Shown here: piece after piece, positions 18,196 to 26,004 of the stretch
Numbering within the stretch: position 1 is the stretch's first letter
Layout: the number at the start of each line of letters is the position of its first letter
Assembly (NCBI GenBank): GCA_003170475.1
Contig: PMZI01000014.1
Coordinates: 1 to 62,995, forward strand
DNA length: 62,995 bases
Source of the DNA: Ignavibacteriota bacterium
GTDB taxonomy: Bacteria; Bacteroidota; Ignavibacteria; UBA10030
Reading direction: 5' to 3'
The notes under the pieces: generated by a model
Seen by the model: the letters and a program-made list of their open reading frames with translations, nothing else
Databases searched by the model: none
What the model was told of the DNA's origin: nothing
Made by a program: the position numbers and the translations under genes

Positions 18196-19580
18196 CCGTT
18201 CCAGACAGCTACAGAGGCTATCGCGGCAAAGCGCTGGAGACTCTGAAATCGTTCGATGCGATGGTTTGGAGCGATGTCGAGATCACGACCGACGCAGGCT
18301 CCTTCACGGGCATCGTTCTACCTCGTTCGGAAACAGCCGATCCTCTGCATATCGTCTTGAAGCTTCGAAGCGGCTACAACATCGGCGTGGCGGCGGAGAG
18401 TGTACGCGCGATCGCGGTGAACGGACGGAAAGAGGCCCATTACAAAATCCCCGAGAAGGCATTCCCTTTCGACCCTGCCAAGCCACGGGTAAAGCTTCTC
18501 GGCACTGGCGGGACTATTGCCAGCAGGCTCGACTACAGGACTGGTGCAGTCATCCCTGCGTTTTCTCCCGGTGAACTCTACGGCTCGGTCCCGGAGTTGG
18601 CGGATATCTGCAATCTTGAGACTGAAAAACTGTACGGCGTCTTTAGCGAGAACATGGGGCCGGAACAGTGGATCGGCACAGCACAAGCCATAGGCCGCGA
18701 GATCGCGAAAGGCGTGCAGGGAATTGTGATTGGCCACGGTACTGATACCATGCACCATACGGCTGCCATTCTTTCGTTCATGGTGCAGAATTCTCCGGTG
18801 CCGATCGTCATGGTCGGTTCGCAACGATCGAGCGATCGTCCCTCCTCCGATGCCGCACTCAACCTCATGCATAGCGTCAAGACCGCAGCCGAAAGCGACA
18901 TTGCTGAAGTCATGGTTTGCATGTTTGGTCCGACTTCCGATCAGTACGGACTGCTCCATCGAGGCACGCGGGTCCGAAAGATGCACTCCAGCTACCGCTC
19001 GACCTTTCGAACGATTGGGGATATTCCGATTGCGATGGTCAGTCGAGAGAAGATCACTCCCCTGCGGCAGGACTACAAACGGCGTCGCAAGGACCAGGAC
19101 GTCGTCATCAATACGGCGTTCGAAGAAAAGGTCAGCATTGTCTACTACTATCCGAACATGAAACCGGACATCATCGACTCCCTCATCGACAACAATTACC
19201 GGGGAATCATCATCGCCGGGACCGGTCTTGGGCATGTCAACAAACCTCTCTACCCCGCCCTCAAGCGAGCGCATGAGAAGAACATTGCCGTCTACATGAC
19301 CGTCCAGACCCTGTGGGGATATGTTCAGATGTACGTCTATGACACTGGAAGAGACATGATGGAACTCGGTGTGGTGCCGTCGGCAAATATGCTGCCCGAA
19401 GTCGCCTACATGAAGCTTGGCTGGGCATTGGGCCAAACGGATGATCTGGTGAAAGTGCGCCAAATCATGATGACGCCCGTCGCCGGCGAAATCACAGAGC
19501 GTGAGCCAAGCAATGGCTATCTCGTTTTTCAGGGAGGCATCCCGGAAGTCGAGGAATTCATCTCCCGATATCGTCGATAA
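18192..19580 (+). CDS. gatD: Glu-tRNA(Gln) amidotransferase subunit D (archaeal type, asparaginase-like)
   Basis: A 462-residue glutaminase subunit of GatDE that frees ammonia for transamidation. Residues 1-95 are the GatD N-terminal beta-barrel domain ('YRGKALETLKSFD', 'VLKLRSGYNIG'), absent from plain asparaginases. The asparaginase-type catalytic residues are all present: Thr108 in 'LGTGGTIAS', Thr184-Asp185 in 'GHGTDTMHHTA' and Lys263 in 'RVRKMHSSYRSTF'. The C-terminal region ('GTGLGHVNKPLYPALKRA', 'PEVAYMKLGWALGQTDD') matches archaeal GatD closely. It starts on the ATGA overlap with gatE. A free cytoplasmic asparaginase is unlikely given the N-terminal domain and the gatE partner. Confidence 0.93.
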   Translation: MTVPDSYRGYRGKALETLKSFDAMVWSDVEITTDAGSFTGIVLPRSETADPLHIVLKLRSGYNIGVAAESVRAIAVNGRKEAHYKIPEKAFPFDPAKPRVKLLGTGGTIASRLDYRTGAVIPAFSPGELYGSVPELADICNLETEKLYGVFSENMGPEQWIGTAQAIGREIAKGVQGIVIGHGTDTMHHTAAILSFMVQNSPVPIVMVGSQRSSDRPSSDAALNLMHSVKTAAESDIAEVMVCMFGPTSDQYGLLHRGTRVRKMHSSYRSTFRTIGDIPIAMVSREKITPLRQDYKRRRKDQDVVINTAFEEKVSIVYYYPNMKPDIIDSLIDNNYRGIIIAGTGLGHVNKPLYPALKRAHEKNIAVYMTVQTLWGYVQMYVYDTGRDMMELGVVPSANMLPEVAYMKLGWALGQTDDLVKVRQIMMTPVAGEITEREPSNGYLVFQGGIPEVEEFISRYRR

Positions 19581-19640
19581 CTGCACGATCGTTTCCGATC
19601 CATCCAACTGATTGCGGTCGGCATCCATCAATTCTCATTT

Positions 19641-19670
19641 TTGATTTTCCCTAACTTCTTCGTATATTTA
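19641..19670 (+). promoter_or_regulatory. Predicted promoter of the pdhABC operon
   Basis: TTTTTG ending at 19643, 19 nt, TATATTTA (19663-19670): seven of eight matches to TAnnTTTG. The leader is about 45-50 nt. Confidence 0.5.
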
Positions 19671-19723
19671 CGGTTGCTGCAAAGGGAATCCGGCACCGTC
19701 AAACTGAAGTGAATAAAGGTAGA

Positions 19724-20758
19724 ATGAACAGTACTGCTCCTGTAGCTCCTCCGAAGCAAAGCAACTCCCGACTTTTGGGACTTCCCCGCGAGACTCTCCT
19801 CATTTGGTATGAAGACATGCTCCTCGTCCGGAGATTCGAGGAGAAATGCGCTCAGCTGTATGGGATGGGCATGATCATGGGCTTCTGCCATCTCTACAAC
19901 GGCCAGGAAGCTGTCTCCACCGGAGCCATCAGGGGGGCAATCAATCCGGACGACTACGTCATCACGGCATACCGAGACCACGGCCAGGCGATTTCCAAGG
20001 GAGTTGATCCGAAAGCTATCCTCGCAGAACTGCTCGGCAAATATACCGGCACAACAAAAGGAAAAGGCGGATCGATGCACATCTTCGATCGCGCCAAAAA
20101 TTTTCTTGGCGGCCATGCGATCGTTGGCGGTCACATCCCCATCGCCGCGGGAGTAGCATTCGCGATCAAGTACCGAGGAGAAAAGAAAGTGTGCCTCTGC
20201 TTCATGGGTGATGGAGCAACAAACATCGGAGCATTTCACGAAGGCCTTAATCTTGCCGGACTGTGGAAACTCCCTGTCATTTATATCATCGAGAACAACA
20301 AGTACGGCATGGGAACGTCCGTGGAACGCGCCTCTGCTGTCGAAGATTTGTACAAGAAAGCCTACGCCTATAATATCCGCAGCGAAGTCGTCGATGGCAT
20401 GGATGTTCTCGACGTCTACCAGAAAGTGAAAGCGGCGGCCGACCGCGCGCGCGAAATCTATGAACCCACGCTCCTCGAGATTGAGACATACCGATTCCGA
20501 GGCCATTCGATGTCTGATCCCGTGAGCGGCCATTACCGATCGAAAGAAGAAGTCGAACGACTCAAGAAATCCGATCCGATCATCCATCTTGCTGAAACCC
20601 TTAAGGAAGAGGGGATGATAACGGATCAGTACCTCGACGAAGCTGAAGAACGGGTCAAGAAAATCGTACAGGAGTGTGTTGAGTTCGCGGAAAATAGTCC
20701 TGAACCCCCAATCGATGAACTTTGGAAAGATGTCACCATCGAAAGGAGCGGAGAATAG
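19724..20758 (+). CDS. pdhA: Pyruvate dehydrogenase E1 component, alpha subunit
   Basis: The thiamine-diphosphate half of the E1 heterotetramer, decarboxylating pyruvate and acetylating the E2 lipoyl group. Seen: 'YEDMLLVRRFEEKCAQLYGMGMI', 'AYRDHGQAI', the ThDP/Mg motif 'GDGATNIGAFHEGLNLA...ENN' (about 168-198) and the phosphorylation-loop-like 'YRFRGHSMSDP'. Length (344) is normal. The ATG at 19724 with AAAGG just upstream is chosen; a GTG at 19709 in the same frame is the alternative. It is the first of three genes; only 2 nt separate it from pdhB. Other 2-oxo acid E1 enzymes are possible, but 'HIPIAAGVAFA' and the motif set favour pyruvate. Confidence 0.9.
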   Translation: MNSTAPVAPPKQSNSRLLGLPRETLLIWYEDMLLVRRFEEKCAQLYGMGMIMGFCHLYNGQEAVSTGAIRGAINPDDYVITAYRDHGQAISKGVDPKAILAELLGKYTGTTKGKGGSMHIFDRAKNFLGGHAIVGGHIPIAAGVAFAIKYRGEKKVCLCFMGDGATNIGAFHEGLNLAGLWKLPVIYIIENNKYGMGTSVERASAVEDLYKKAYAYNIRSEVVDGMDVLDVYQKVKAAADRAREIYEPTLLEIETYRFRGHSMSDPVSGHYRSKEEVERLKKSDPIIHLAETLKEEGMITDQYLDEAEERVKKIVQECVEFAENSPEPPIDELWKDVTIERSGE

Positions 20759-20760
20759 CG

Positions 20761-21747
20761 ATGGCGATCGTCAGTTTGCGTGAGGCGCTCAATCAGGCTA
20801 TTGATGAAGAAATGACCCGCGACGAGCGTGTGTATATGATGGGCGAAGAAGTCGCGAATTATCAAGGCGCATACAAAGTCAGTCAGGGATTGCTCCAGAA
20901 GTGGGGTCCGAAGCGAATACTCGATACACCCATCGCAGAAGCCGGATTCGCCGGCCTTGGGATAGGATCGGCGATGCTTGGGCTTCGTCCCATCGTCGAA
21001 TTCATGACCTGGAATTTTTCTCTGGTGGCATACGATCAGATTGTCAATAACGCCGCAAAAATGCTCTCCATGTCCGGTGGCAATTTCAGCGTTCCGATTG
21101 TCTTCCGGGGTCCGGGCGGGGCTGCCCATGGACTCGGGGCCACCCACTCGCAAGCATTGGAATCTATCTACAGTCATTTTCCGGGGTTGAAGGTCGTCAT
21201 GCCTTCAAACTGCAAGGATGCGAAGGGCCTTCTCAAGAGCGCAATCCGTGACGACAACCCGATCGTCTTCATCGAAAGCGAAGTAATGTATGGTGACAAA
21301 GGCGAAATTCCTGACGGCGAATACACCATCCCCATCGGCGTAGGGGAAGTGAAAAAAGAAGGGAAAGATGTCACCATCGTTTCTTGGTCAAAAGTGCTGG
21401 CGCATGTTGTTTTGAGCGCTGTCGACGTTCTCCAGGAAGAATTGAACATCAGCATCGAAGTGATCGACCCCCGAACCATTCGACCCATGGACTACGACCT
21501 CATCGTGTCGTCTGTCAAGAAGACGAACCGTCTGGTAATAGTTGAGGAAGGCTGGCCATTTGCGGGAGTTGGCGCCCAGATCTCTCATGAAGTTGCTGCA
21601 AGAGCATTTGATCATCTGGATGCGCCTGTGGAAAGAGTCACACAGGAAGACGTGCCGCTTCCTTACGCTCACGCCCTTGAGGCGCGCTCCCTGCCAAACC
21701 TTGACAAGATCCGGTCAGCGGTGAAAAAAGTCCTCTATCTCGACTGA
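20761..21747 (+). CDS. pdhB: Pyruvate dehydrogenase E1 component, beta subunit
   Basis: A 328-residue partner of PdhA. Typical segments: 'SLREALNQAIDEEMTRDERVYMMGEEV', 'GPKRILDTPIAEAGFAGLGIGSAMLGLRP', 'MSGGNFSVPIVFRGPGG' and 'EVIDPRTIRPMD'. The start at 20761 follows GGAG about 7 nt upstream, itself inside the end of pdhA, so translation is coupled. An upstream in-frame ATG at 20722 would add 13 basic residues and is not used by the family. It supplies the pyrimidine-binding half of the ThDP site. Confidence 0.93.
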   Translation: MAIVSLREALNQAIDEEMTRDERVYMMGEEVANYQGAYKVSQGLLQKWGPKRILDTPIAEAGFAGLGIGSAMLGLRPIVEFMTWNFSLVAYDQIVNNAAKMLSMSGGNFSVPIVFRGPGGAAHGLGATHSQALESIYSHFPGLKVVMPSNCKDAKGLLKSAIRDDNPIVFIESEVMYGDKGEIPDGEYTIPIGVGEVKKEGKDVTIVSWSKVLAHVVLSAVDVLQEELNISIEVIDPRTIRPMDYDLIVSSVKKTNRLVIVEEGWPFAGVGAQISHEVAARAFDHLDAPVERVTQEDVPLPYAHALEARSLPNLDKIRSAVKKVLYLD

Positions 21748-21764
21748 ATGAAAAAGGCAACTCC

Positions 21765-22976
21765 ATGGCGACATTGATCAAAATGCCGAAGCTGAGTGAC
21801 ACGATGGAAGAGGGTGTCATTCTCAAGTGGCTTCGCAAAGAAGGCGAAAAGATCAAGCAAGGGGATATCCTTGTAGAGATTCAGTCTGACAAGGCGGACA
21901 TGGAGCTCGAAGCCTATGATTCCGGTGTTGTCCGCAAGATCTTCGTCCCTGAAGGTGGAAAAGCTCCGATCGGAGGATTGATCGCGATTATCGGTGCGCC
22001 TGAGGAAGACATTTCCGCTGTCCTCTCGGGCTCTCCCACCGTGTCAGCGTCAAAAGCGGGAGCACAAGCCAATCCAACGCTCTCTCCCACGTCCCAGGCA
22101 TCTACAACGGCTGAGCTACTCGACAGCAAGGGAAAGGCCTCTCCCCTGGCCCGCAGACTGGCTAGAGAAAACAGGATAGACCTAACAGCCGTCTCAGGCA
22201 CCGGTCCTCAGGGAAGAGTGATCAAGAGAGACCTCGAAGGCATGATCTCCGGTAAACCCGCCGGCGCTACGCCGGTTTCTCGACCGATCATTCCTGGAAC
22301 AGCAGAGGATGTTGAACTCTCTCCTATCCGGAAAACAATTGCAAAACGTATGACAGAGAGCAAAACGACAGCGCCGCATTTCTATGTTACTGTTGAAGTT
22401 GATATGGATCCGGCGATGACCTTCCGGGATCAGATCAACGCCGTCAAGGAAATCAAGCTCTCGTTCACAGACATTATCATCAAGGCCACCTCGGAAGCTC
22501 TGATGAAACATCCTCAGGTCAATGCCACTTATCTTGGCGACAAGATGCGGCAGTATCACTATACACACATTGGCGTTGCCGTGGCCTTGGAAGAGGGATT
22601 GGTGACACCGATCGTACGCAACTGCGAGCAGAAGCGTCTCGATCAGATTAATGCCGAGCTCCGCGACCTCGTGGAACGGGCACGCACCAGGAAACTCAAG
22701 CCGGACGAGTATCTTGGAGCCACGTTCACTATAAGCAATCTCGGAATGTTTGGCGTTGAGGAATTCGCAGCCATCGTAAATCCCCCCGAGGGAGCGATTC
22801 TCGCCGTGGGAGGGATTATTGAGAAACCAGTTGTCAGAAATGGAGAAATCGTCATCGGCCACACCATGAAAGTGACGCTTTCCTCCGATCACCGTATTAT
22901 TGATGGCGTGGTCGCCGCTCGATTCATGCAGGATTTCAAAAAGATTCTCGAAAATCCGGCATCACTCGTTCTCTAG
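21765..22976 (+). CDS. pdhC: Pyruvate dehydrogenase E2, dihydrolipoamide acetyltransferase
   Basis: A 403-residue E2 with one lipoyl domain (about 1-78; lipoylated Lys in 'EIQSDKADMEL', residue 44), a Ser/Ala/Pro-rich linker, a peripheral subunit-binding domain ('SPLARRLARENRIDLTAVSGTGPQGRVIKRDL', broken here for display; about 126-157) and the acetyltransferase core from about 185. The catalytic 'DHRIIDG' sits near the C-terminus. It follows pdhB by 17 nt and is closed by the terminator at 23009-23037. The E3 gene (lpd) is not in the operon or the window, so E3 must be encoded elsewhere. Confidence 0.92.
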   Translation: MATLIKMPKLSDTMEEGVILKWLRKEGEKIKQGDILVEIQSDKADMELEAYDSGVVRKIFVPEGGKAPIGGLIAIIGAPEEDISAVLSGSPTVSASKAGAQANPTLSPTSQASTTAELLDSKGKASPLARRLARENRIDLTAVSGTGPQGRVIKRDLEGMISGKPAGATPVSRPIIPGTAEDVELSPIRKTIAKRMTESKTTAPHFYVTVEVDMDPAMTFRDQINAVKEIKLSFTDIIIKATSEALMKHPQVNATYLGDKMRQYHYTHIGVAVALEEGLVTPIVRNCEQKRLDQINAELRDLVERARTRKLKPDEYLGATFTISNLGMFGVEEFAAIVNPPEGAILAVGGIIEKPVVRNGEIVIGHTMKVTLSSDHRIIDGVVAARFMQDFKKILENPASLVL

Positions 22977-23008
22977 GGAACTCGTTCGAGCAAGAATGTT
23001 TACCGAAA

Positions 23009-23037
23009 GAGCCCGGCTTCGTGTCGGGTTCTTTTTT
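23009..23037 (+). terminator. Terminator of the pdhABC operon
   Basis: A stem GAGCCCG / CGGGTTC (one G-T pair) followed by six T, 32 nt after the pdhC stop. Confidence 0.85.
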
Positions 23038-23054
23038 CGATGTGAGACGATACT

Positions 23055-23654
23055 ATGCCGAAGTCGATTCGCCAGAGAATTGCAGAAGAAATGACAGGAG
23101 CGGCGCTTCCGTTTCTCGCATTTTGTATTGCGCTGAACCTCACCGCCGGACAGATCACCGCGGCTTTGAAAATTCCTCTCTATCTTGATTCCATTGGCAC
23201 CATTCTCGTGGCAGTCCTCGTTGGCCCATGGTCAGCGGTCATCTGTGGAAGCACGGCAAATTTGCTCGCAGCGGCATTTGGCAACCCAACGATGATTTTC
23301 TTTATCCCCGTAGTTGTCGTCATTGGTGCGTTTTCAGGGTTCCTGGCCAAGAAGGGTTGGTTCCGAAAATGGTACCTGGTTGTCATTGGGGGGATCTTGC
23401 AGGGCGTGCTGGCAGCGTGCATTTCAGCTCCGATCTCAGCATATGTTTTCGGCGGAGTCATGATGGCCGGAACGGACTTCCTTGTGCTCTATTTTCGATC
23501 CGTCGGCAATACGTTGCTTAACAGTGTCTTCTATCAAGGACTCGCCTCGGACCCGGCAGACAAGCTCGTCAGTTTTCTCATTGTCTTCTTTCTCACAAAG
23601 AATCTCCCCCAACGTCTCCTCAGTCGGCTGCGTGGAGCTGCAAACGTAGGATAA
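23055..23654 (+). CDS. ECF transporter substrate-binding (S) component
   Basis: A 199-residue integral membrane protein with about five or six hydrophobic segments and the S-component signature near the N-terminus ('ALKIPLYLDSIGTILVAVLVGPW', shown in part: residues about 36-58). It binds a vitamin or cofactor precursor and docks on EcfT. The next three genes are EcfT, EcfA and EcfA', so this is a dedicated group I-type ECF transporter in the inner membrane. The substrate cannot be told from sequence by eye, and no riboswitch was recognised upstream. It begins 17 nt after the pdh terminator and has only a weak ribosome-binding site. Confidence 0.8.
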   Translation: MPKSIRQRIAEEMTGAALPFLAFCIALNLTAGQITAALKIPLYLDSIGTILVAVLVGPWSAVICGSTANLLAAAFGNPTMIFFIPVVVVIGAFSGFLAKKGWFRKWYLVVIGGILQGVLAACISAPISAYVFGGVMMAGTDFLVLYFRSVGNTLLNSVFYQGLASDPADKLVSFLIVFFLTKNLPQRLLSRLRGAANVG

Positions 23655-23658
23655 GAAA

Positions 23659-24423
23659 ATGCCCGTGAGAGCGTATCTCGATTTGCCGTCTAAGCTCGCC
23701 CTGGTGTTCCTTCTTTGGGTATGCGCGTTCACTCTGTCGTGGACCTTTCAAGTCAGCCTCTGCCTGCTGCTTGTCATCGCACGATTCGCCATTCCGGCGT
23801 TTCGACCGTTGTCTCCAAGGTCAGCAACGGCGTTCTCGAAGTTCATTGTCTATAGTATCAGCGTCGCGCTCCTTGTCGTGTGCCTGAACGCCTTGTTTAT
23901 CAAGACCGGCGGCACGATTGCCACGGTGCTGGGCTTTTCGTTTTACGAGGATGGCCTTCTCTTCGGTCTCAAAACCGCATCCCGGCTCATTCTCTTATCA
24001 TTCTCCGTTTTGATGTTCTTCATTTCGACGCCACTGCCGGTCCTCATCGGCTATCTACAGGAAAAGGGGCTTCCCCCCTCCCTCGTTTTAGTTTTGCTGC
24101 TGACGCTTCACTTCCTCGATCAATTACCGAGGAGAATTCATCAGATCTTTCTGGCCCAACAGGCCAGAGGAGCTCCCGTGGACGCCGGAGTTATTTCAAG
24201 AACGAAAGCGCTCTTGTCGATTCTCTCCCCACTGGTTTTGGCTTCAATCGTCGAGAGCATTGAACGCGGCACGGCACTCGAACTTCGGGGCTTTCTGAGC
24301 CGACCTGCAGCAGACCGAATACCTGCGCAAATCGGCAAGCAGGATAACCTTCTTGGGATCTGCTTTTATTTCCTGTCGCTCGCAATCTTATTATACTCGA
24401 TCTATCGATGGCTCATCGCCTGA
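23659..24423 (+). CDS. ecfT: ECF transporter transmembrane (T) component
   Basis: A 254-residue membrane scaffold of the CbiQ/EcfT family. It shows four to five hydrophobic segments in residues 10-130, then the two cytoplasmic coupling helices with Ala-Arg-Gly-type motifs: 'LAQQARGAPVDAG' (about 165-177) and 'LELRGFLSRP' (about 208-217). These grip the grooves of the ATPases. It starts 4 nt after the S component and its 3' end overlaps the first ATPase gene by 16 nt, so all four subunits are translated together. Confidence 0.88.
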   Translation: MPVRAYLDLPSKLALVFLLWVCAFTLSWTFQVSLCLLLVIARFAIPAFRPLSPRSATAFSKFIVYSISVALLVVCLNALFIKTGGTIATVLGFSFYEDGLLFGLKTASRLILLSFSVLMFFISTPLPVLIGYLQEKGLPPSLVLVLLLTLHFLDQLPRRIHQIFLAQQARGAPVDAGVISRTKALLSILSPLVLASIVESIERGTALELRGFLSRPAADRIPAQIGKQDNLLGICFYFLSLAILLYSIYRWLIA

Positions 24424-25238
24424 TCATTGAAAATCTATCGCTACAGTATTCGTCGTCTGAGCCAAAGGCGCTTTCGTCGCTGTCAGTCGACGTTCCGGCC
24501 GGTTCGTGCTGCGCCATCATTGGTCCCACAGGAGCCGGAAAATCAACCTTGCTCCATTGCCTTGCGGGCACGATGCACAGACAACATCCCGAGTCGGTGG
24601 CTTCGGGTCGTCTTCAGCTTGGAGAAACCCGATTCGAGGGACTGCCTGACCACATTCTCTTCCCCGTTGCGGCTCTCGTGCTCCAGGATCCCTATGTTCA
24701 GATCTCCGGCGTCAGAGATACAGTGTTCGAGGAAATCCTCTTCACCCTGGAAAACCTCGGCGCCGCGCCACAGAACCCGAGAAAGATCATCATGCCACTT
24801 CTTCAGAGGCTTGGGATCGATCATCTCGCGAACCGGAAGCCCACGTCGCTTTCCGGGGGAGAAACTCAACGTGTTGCCCTTGCGGCAATCTTAGTCGCTC
24901 AGCCGTCTATCCTCTTGCTGGATGAACCCACCTCGGCGCTCGATTCAAATGCGCAGGACAAACTGCGTGCGATTTTGCGTTCACTGCGCGGCACTACCAC
25001 TGTCATGATGAGCGACACTCAGATCGATTTTGCACTCGCCATTGCAGATCAGATTCTCCTGCTTGACCATGGAACCATCGTGTTCGCGGGAAGCCCAAGT
25101 GCTTTGCTCTCGCGGGCACGTGAATATTCCTCCATTATCCCGGTGGAAAGCTGGCTCGCGACTCAGTCGTTTCTCACATCGCTCCAGACATCTTCCGGAC
25201 ACCAGAAGTTGATCTCCAAAGCACTCGGCCTGCAATGA
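24408..25238 (+). CDS. ecfA: ECF transporter ATP-binding protein, first copy
   Basis: A 276-residue ABC ATPase with an intact set of motifs: Walker A 'GPTGAGKSTLL' (about 40-50), Q-loop 'LQDPYVQISG', signature 'LSGGETQRVALAA', Walker B 'ILLLDEPTSALD', and an H-loop region where the usual His is replaced ('MSDTQIDFA'). The C-terminal 50 residues are variable. It energises the S/T pair. The stop overlaps the next gene by ATGA (25235-25238). Confidence 0.9.
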   Translation: MAHRLIIENLSLQYSSSEPKALSSLSVDVPAGSCCAIIGPTGAGKSTLLHCLAGTMHRQHPESVASGRLQLGETRFEGLPDHILFPVAALVLQDPYVQISGVRDTVFEEILFTLENLGAAPQNPRKIIMPLLQRLGIDHLANRKPTSLSGGETQRVALAAILVAQPSILLLDEPTSALDSNAQDKLRAILRSLRGTTTVMMSDTQIDFALAIADQILLLDHGTIVFAGSPSALLSRAREYSSIIPVESWLATQSFLTSLQTSSGHQKLISKALGLQ

Positions 25239-25978
25239 CAATTGAATTCATAAACGTTAATTTCCGATATCAGGATGAGCATCAGGTTTTGAGCAACTTG
25301 TCGTTCGTTGTTGAACCCGGCGCTTTCCTGCTCGTCATCGGGCAGAACGGCGTCGGCAAGAGCACCTTGCTCAAGCTCATGAATGGCATTCTCAAGCCCA
25401 CCTCCGGCAAGGTCCTCGTAGGAGGGCTTGACACAACGAAGCACCCAACATCGCGCCTTGCCGCCAAGATCTGCGTGACATTTCAAAATCCCGCCGACCA
25501 GATCTTCGCCCCGAGCGTCCAGAAGGAAGTTGAATTCGCGCCGCGGAATCTCAAACGCCCGGACATTGACGAACTCGTCTCCCGCGCGCTCTCGCTCTGT
25601 TCACTTGACACCGTTCGCACCAAACATCCCTACGATTTACCTTCTCCACAGCGAAGGCTCCTGACGATCGCAAGCGCGATAGCCTCAGGAGCTCCGTATC
25701 TCGCCTTTGACGAACCGAGCGCCGGATTGTCCCAGATTGAGCGCATAGTCCTTGAGAGGCTTCTACAAGAGTTGAAACGCGATGGGCGAGGATTCGTGGT
25801 CGTCTCACACGACCTCGGACTCTTCCTACGGCATGCGTCACAGGTTCTTGTGCTCAGCGGTGGAACGAACATTTTCTTCGGAAGTCCGGAGGATTTGCTT
25901 GACCAGGGAGGTTCTTTGCGCAAAGCTGGGTTGAAACTTCCCCTGCCTCTCAGGTTGGAACGACTGGCGAATCGATGA
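25235..25978 (+). CDS. ECF transporter ATP-binding protein, second copy (degenerate signature)
   Basis: A 247-residue partner ATPase. Walker A 'GQNGVGKSTLL' (about 34-44), Q-loop 'TFQNPADQIF', Walker B 'YLAFDEPSAGLS' and H-loop 'VVVSHDLGLF' are good. The ABC signature is not: the LSGGQ position reads 'LPSPQRR'. Combined with a missing H-loop His in the first copy, this suggests a heterodimer with one canonical and one altered ATP site, an arrangement known in other ABC pairs. It is the last gene of the ECF operon and converges on the LysM gene with 26 nt between them. Confidence 0.87.
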   Translation: MTIEFINVNFRYQDEHQVLSNLSFVVEPGAFLLVIGQNGVGKSTLLKLMNGILKPTSGKVLVGGLDTTKHPTSRLAAKICVTFQNPADQIFAPSVQKEVEFAPRNLKRPDIDELVSRALSLCSLDTVRTKHPYDLPSPQRRLLTIASAIASGAPYLAFDEPSAGLSQIERIVLERLLQELKRDGRGFVVVSHDLGLFLRHASQVLVLSGGTNIFFGSPEDLLDQGGSLRKAGLKLPLPLRLERLANR

Positions 25979-26004
25979 GTACTACGGATGGTATGGGGAT
26001 ACTT

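Noticed and set aside
18318-19631. A leftward 437-residue gene opposite gatD
   Set aside because: It is a shadow of gatD with no recognisable motif.
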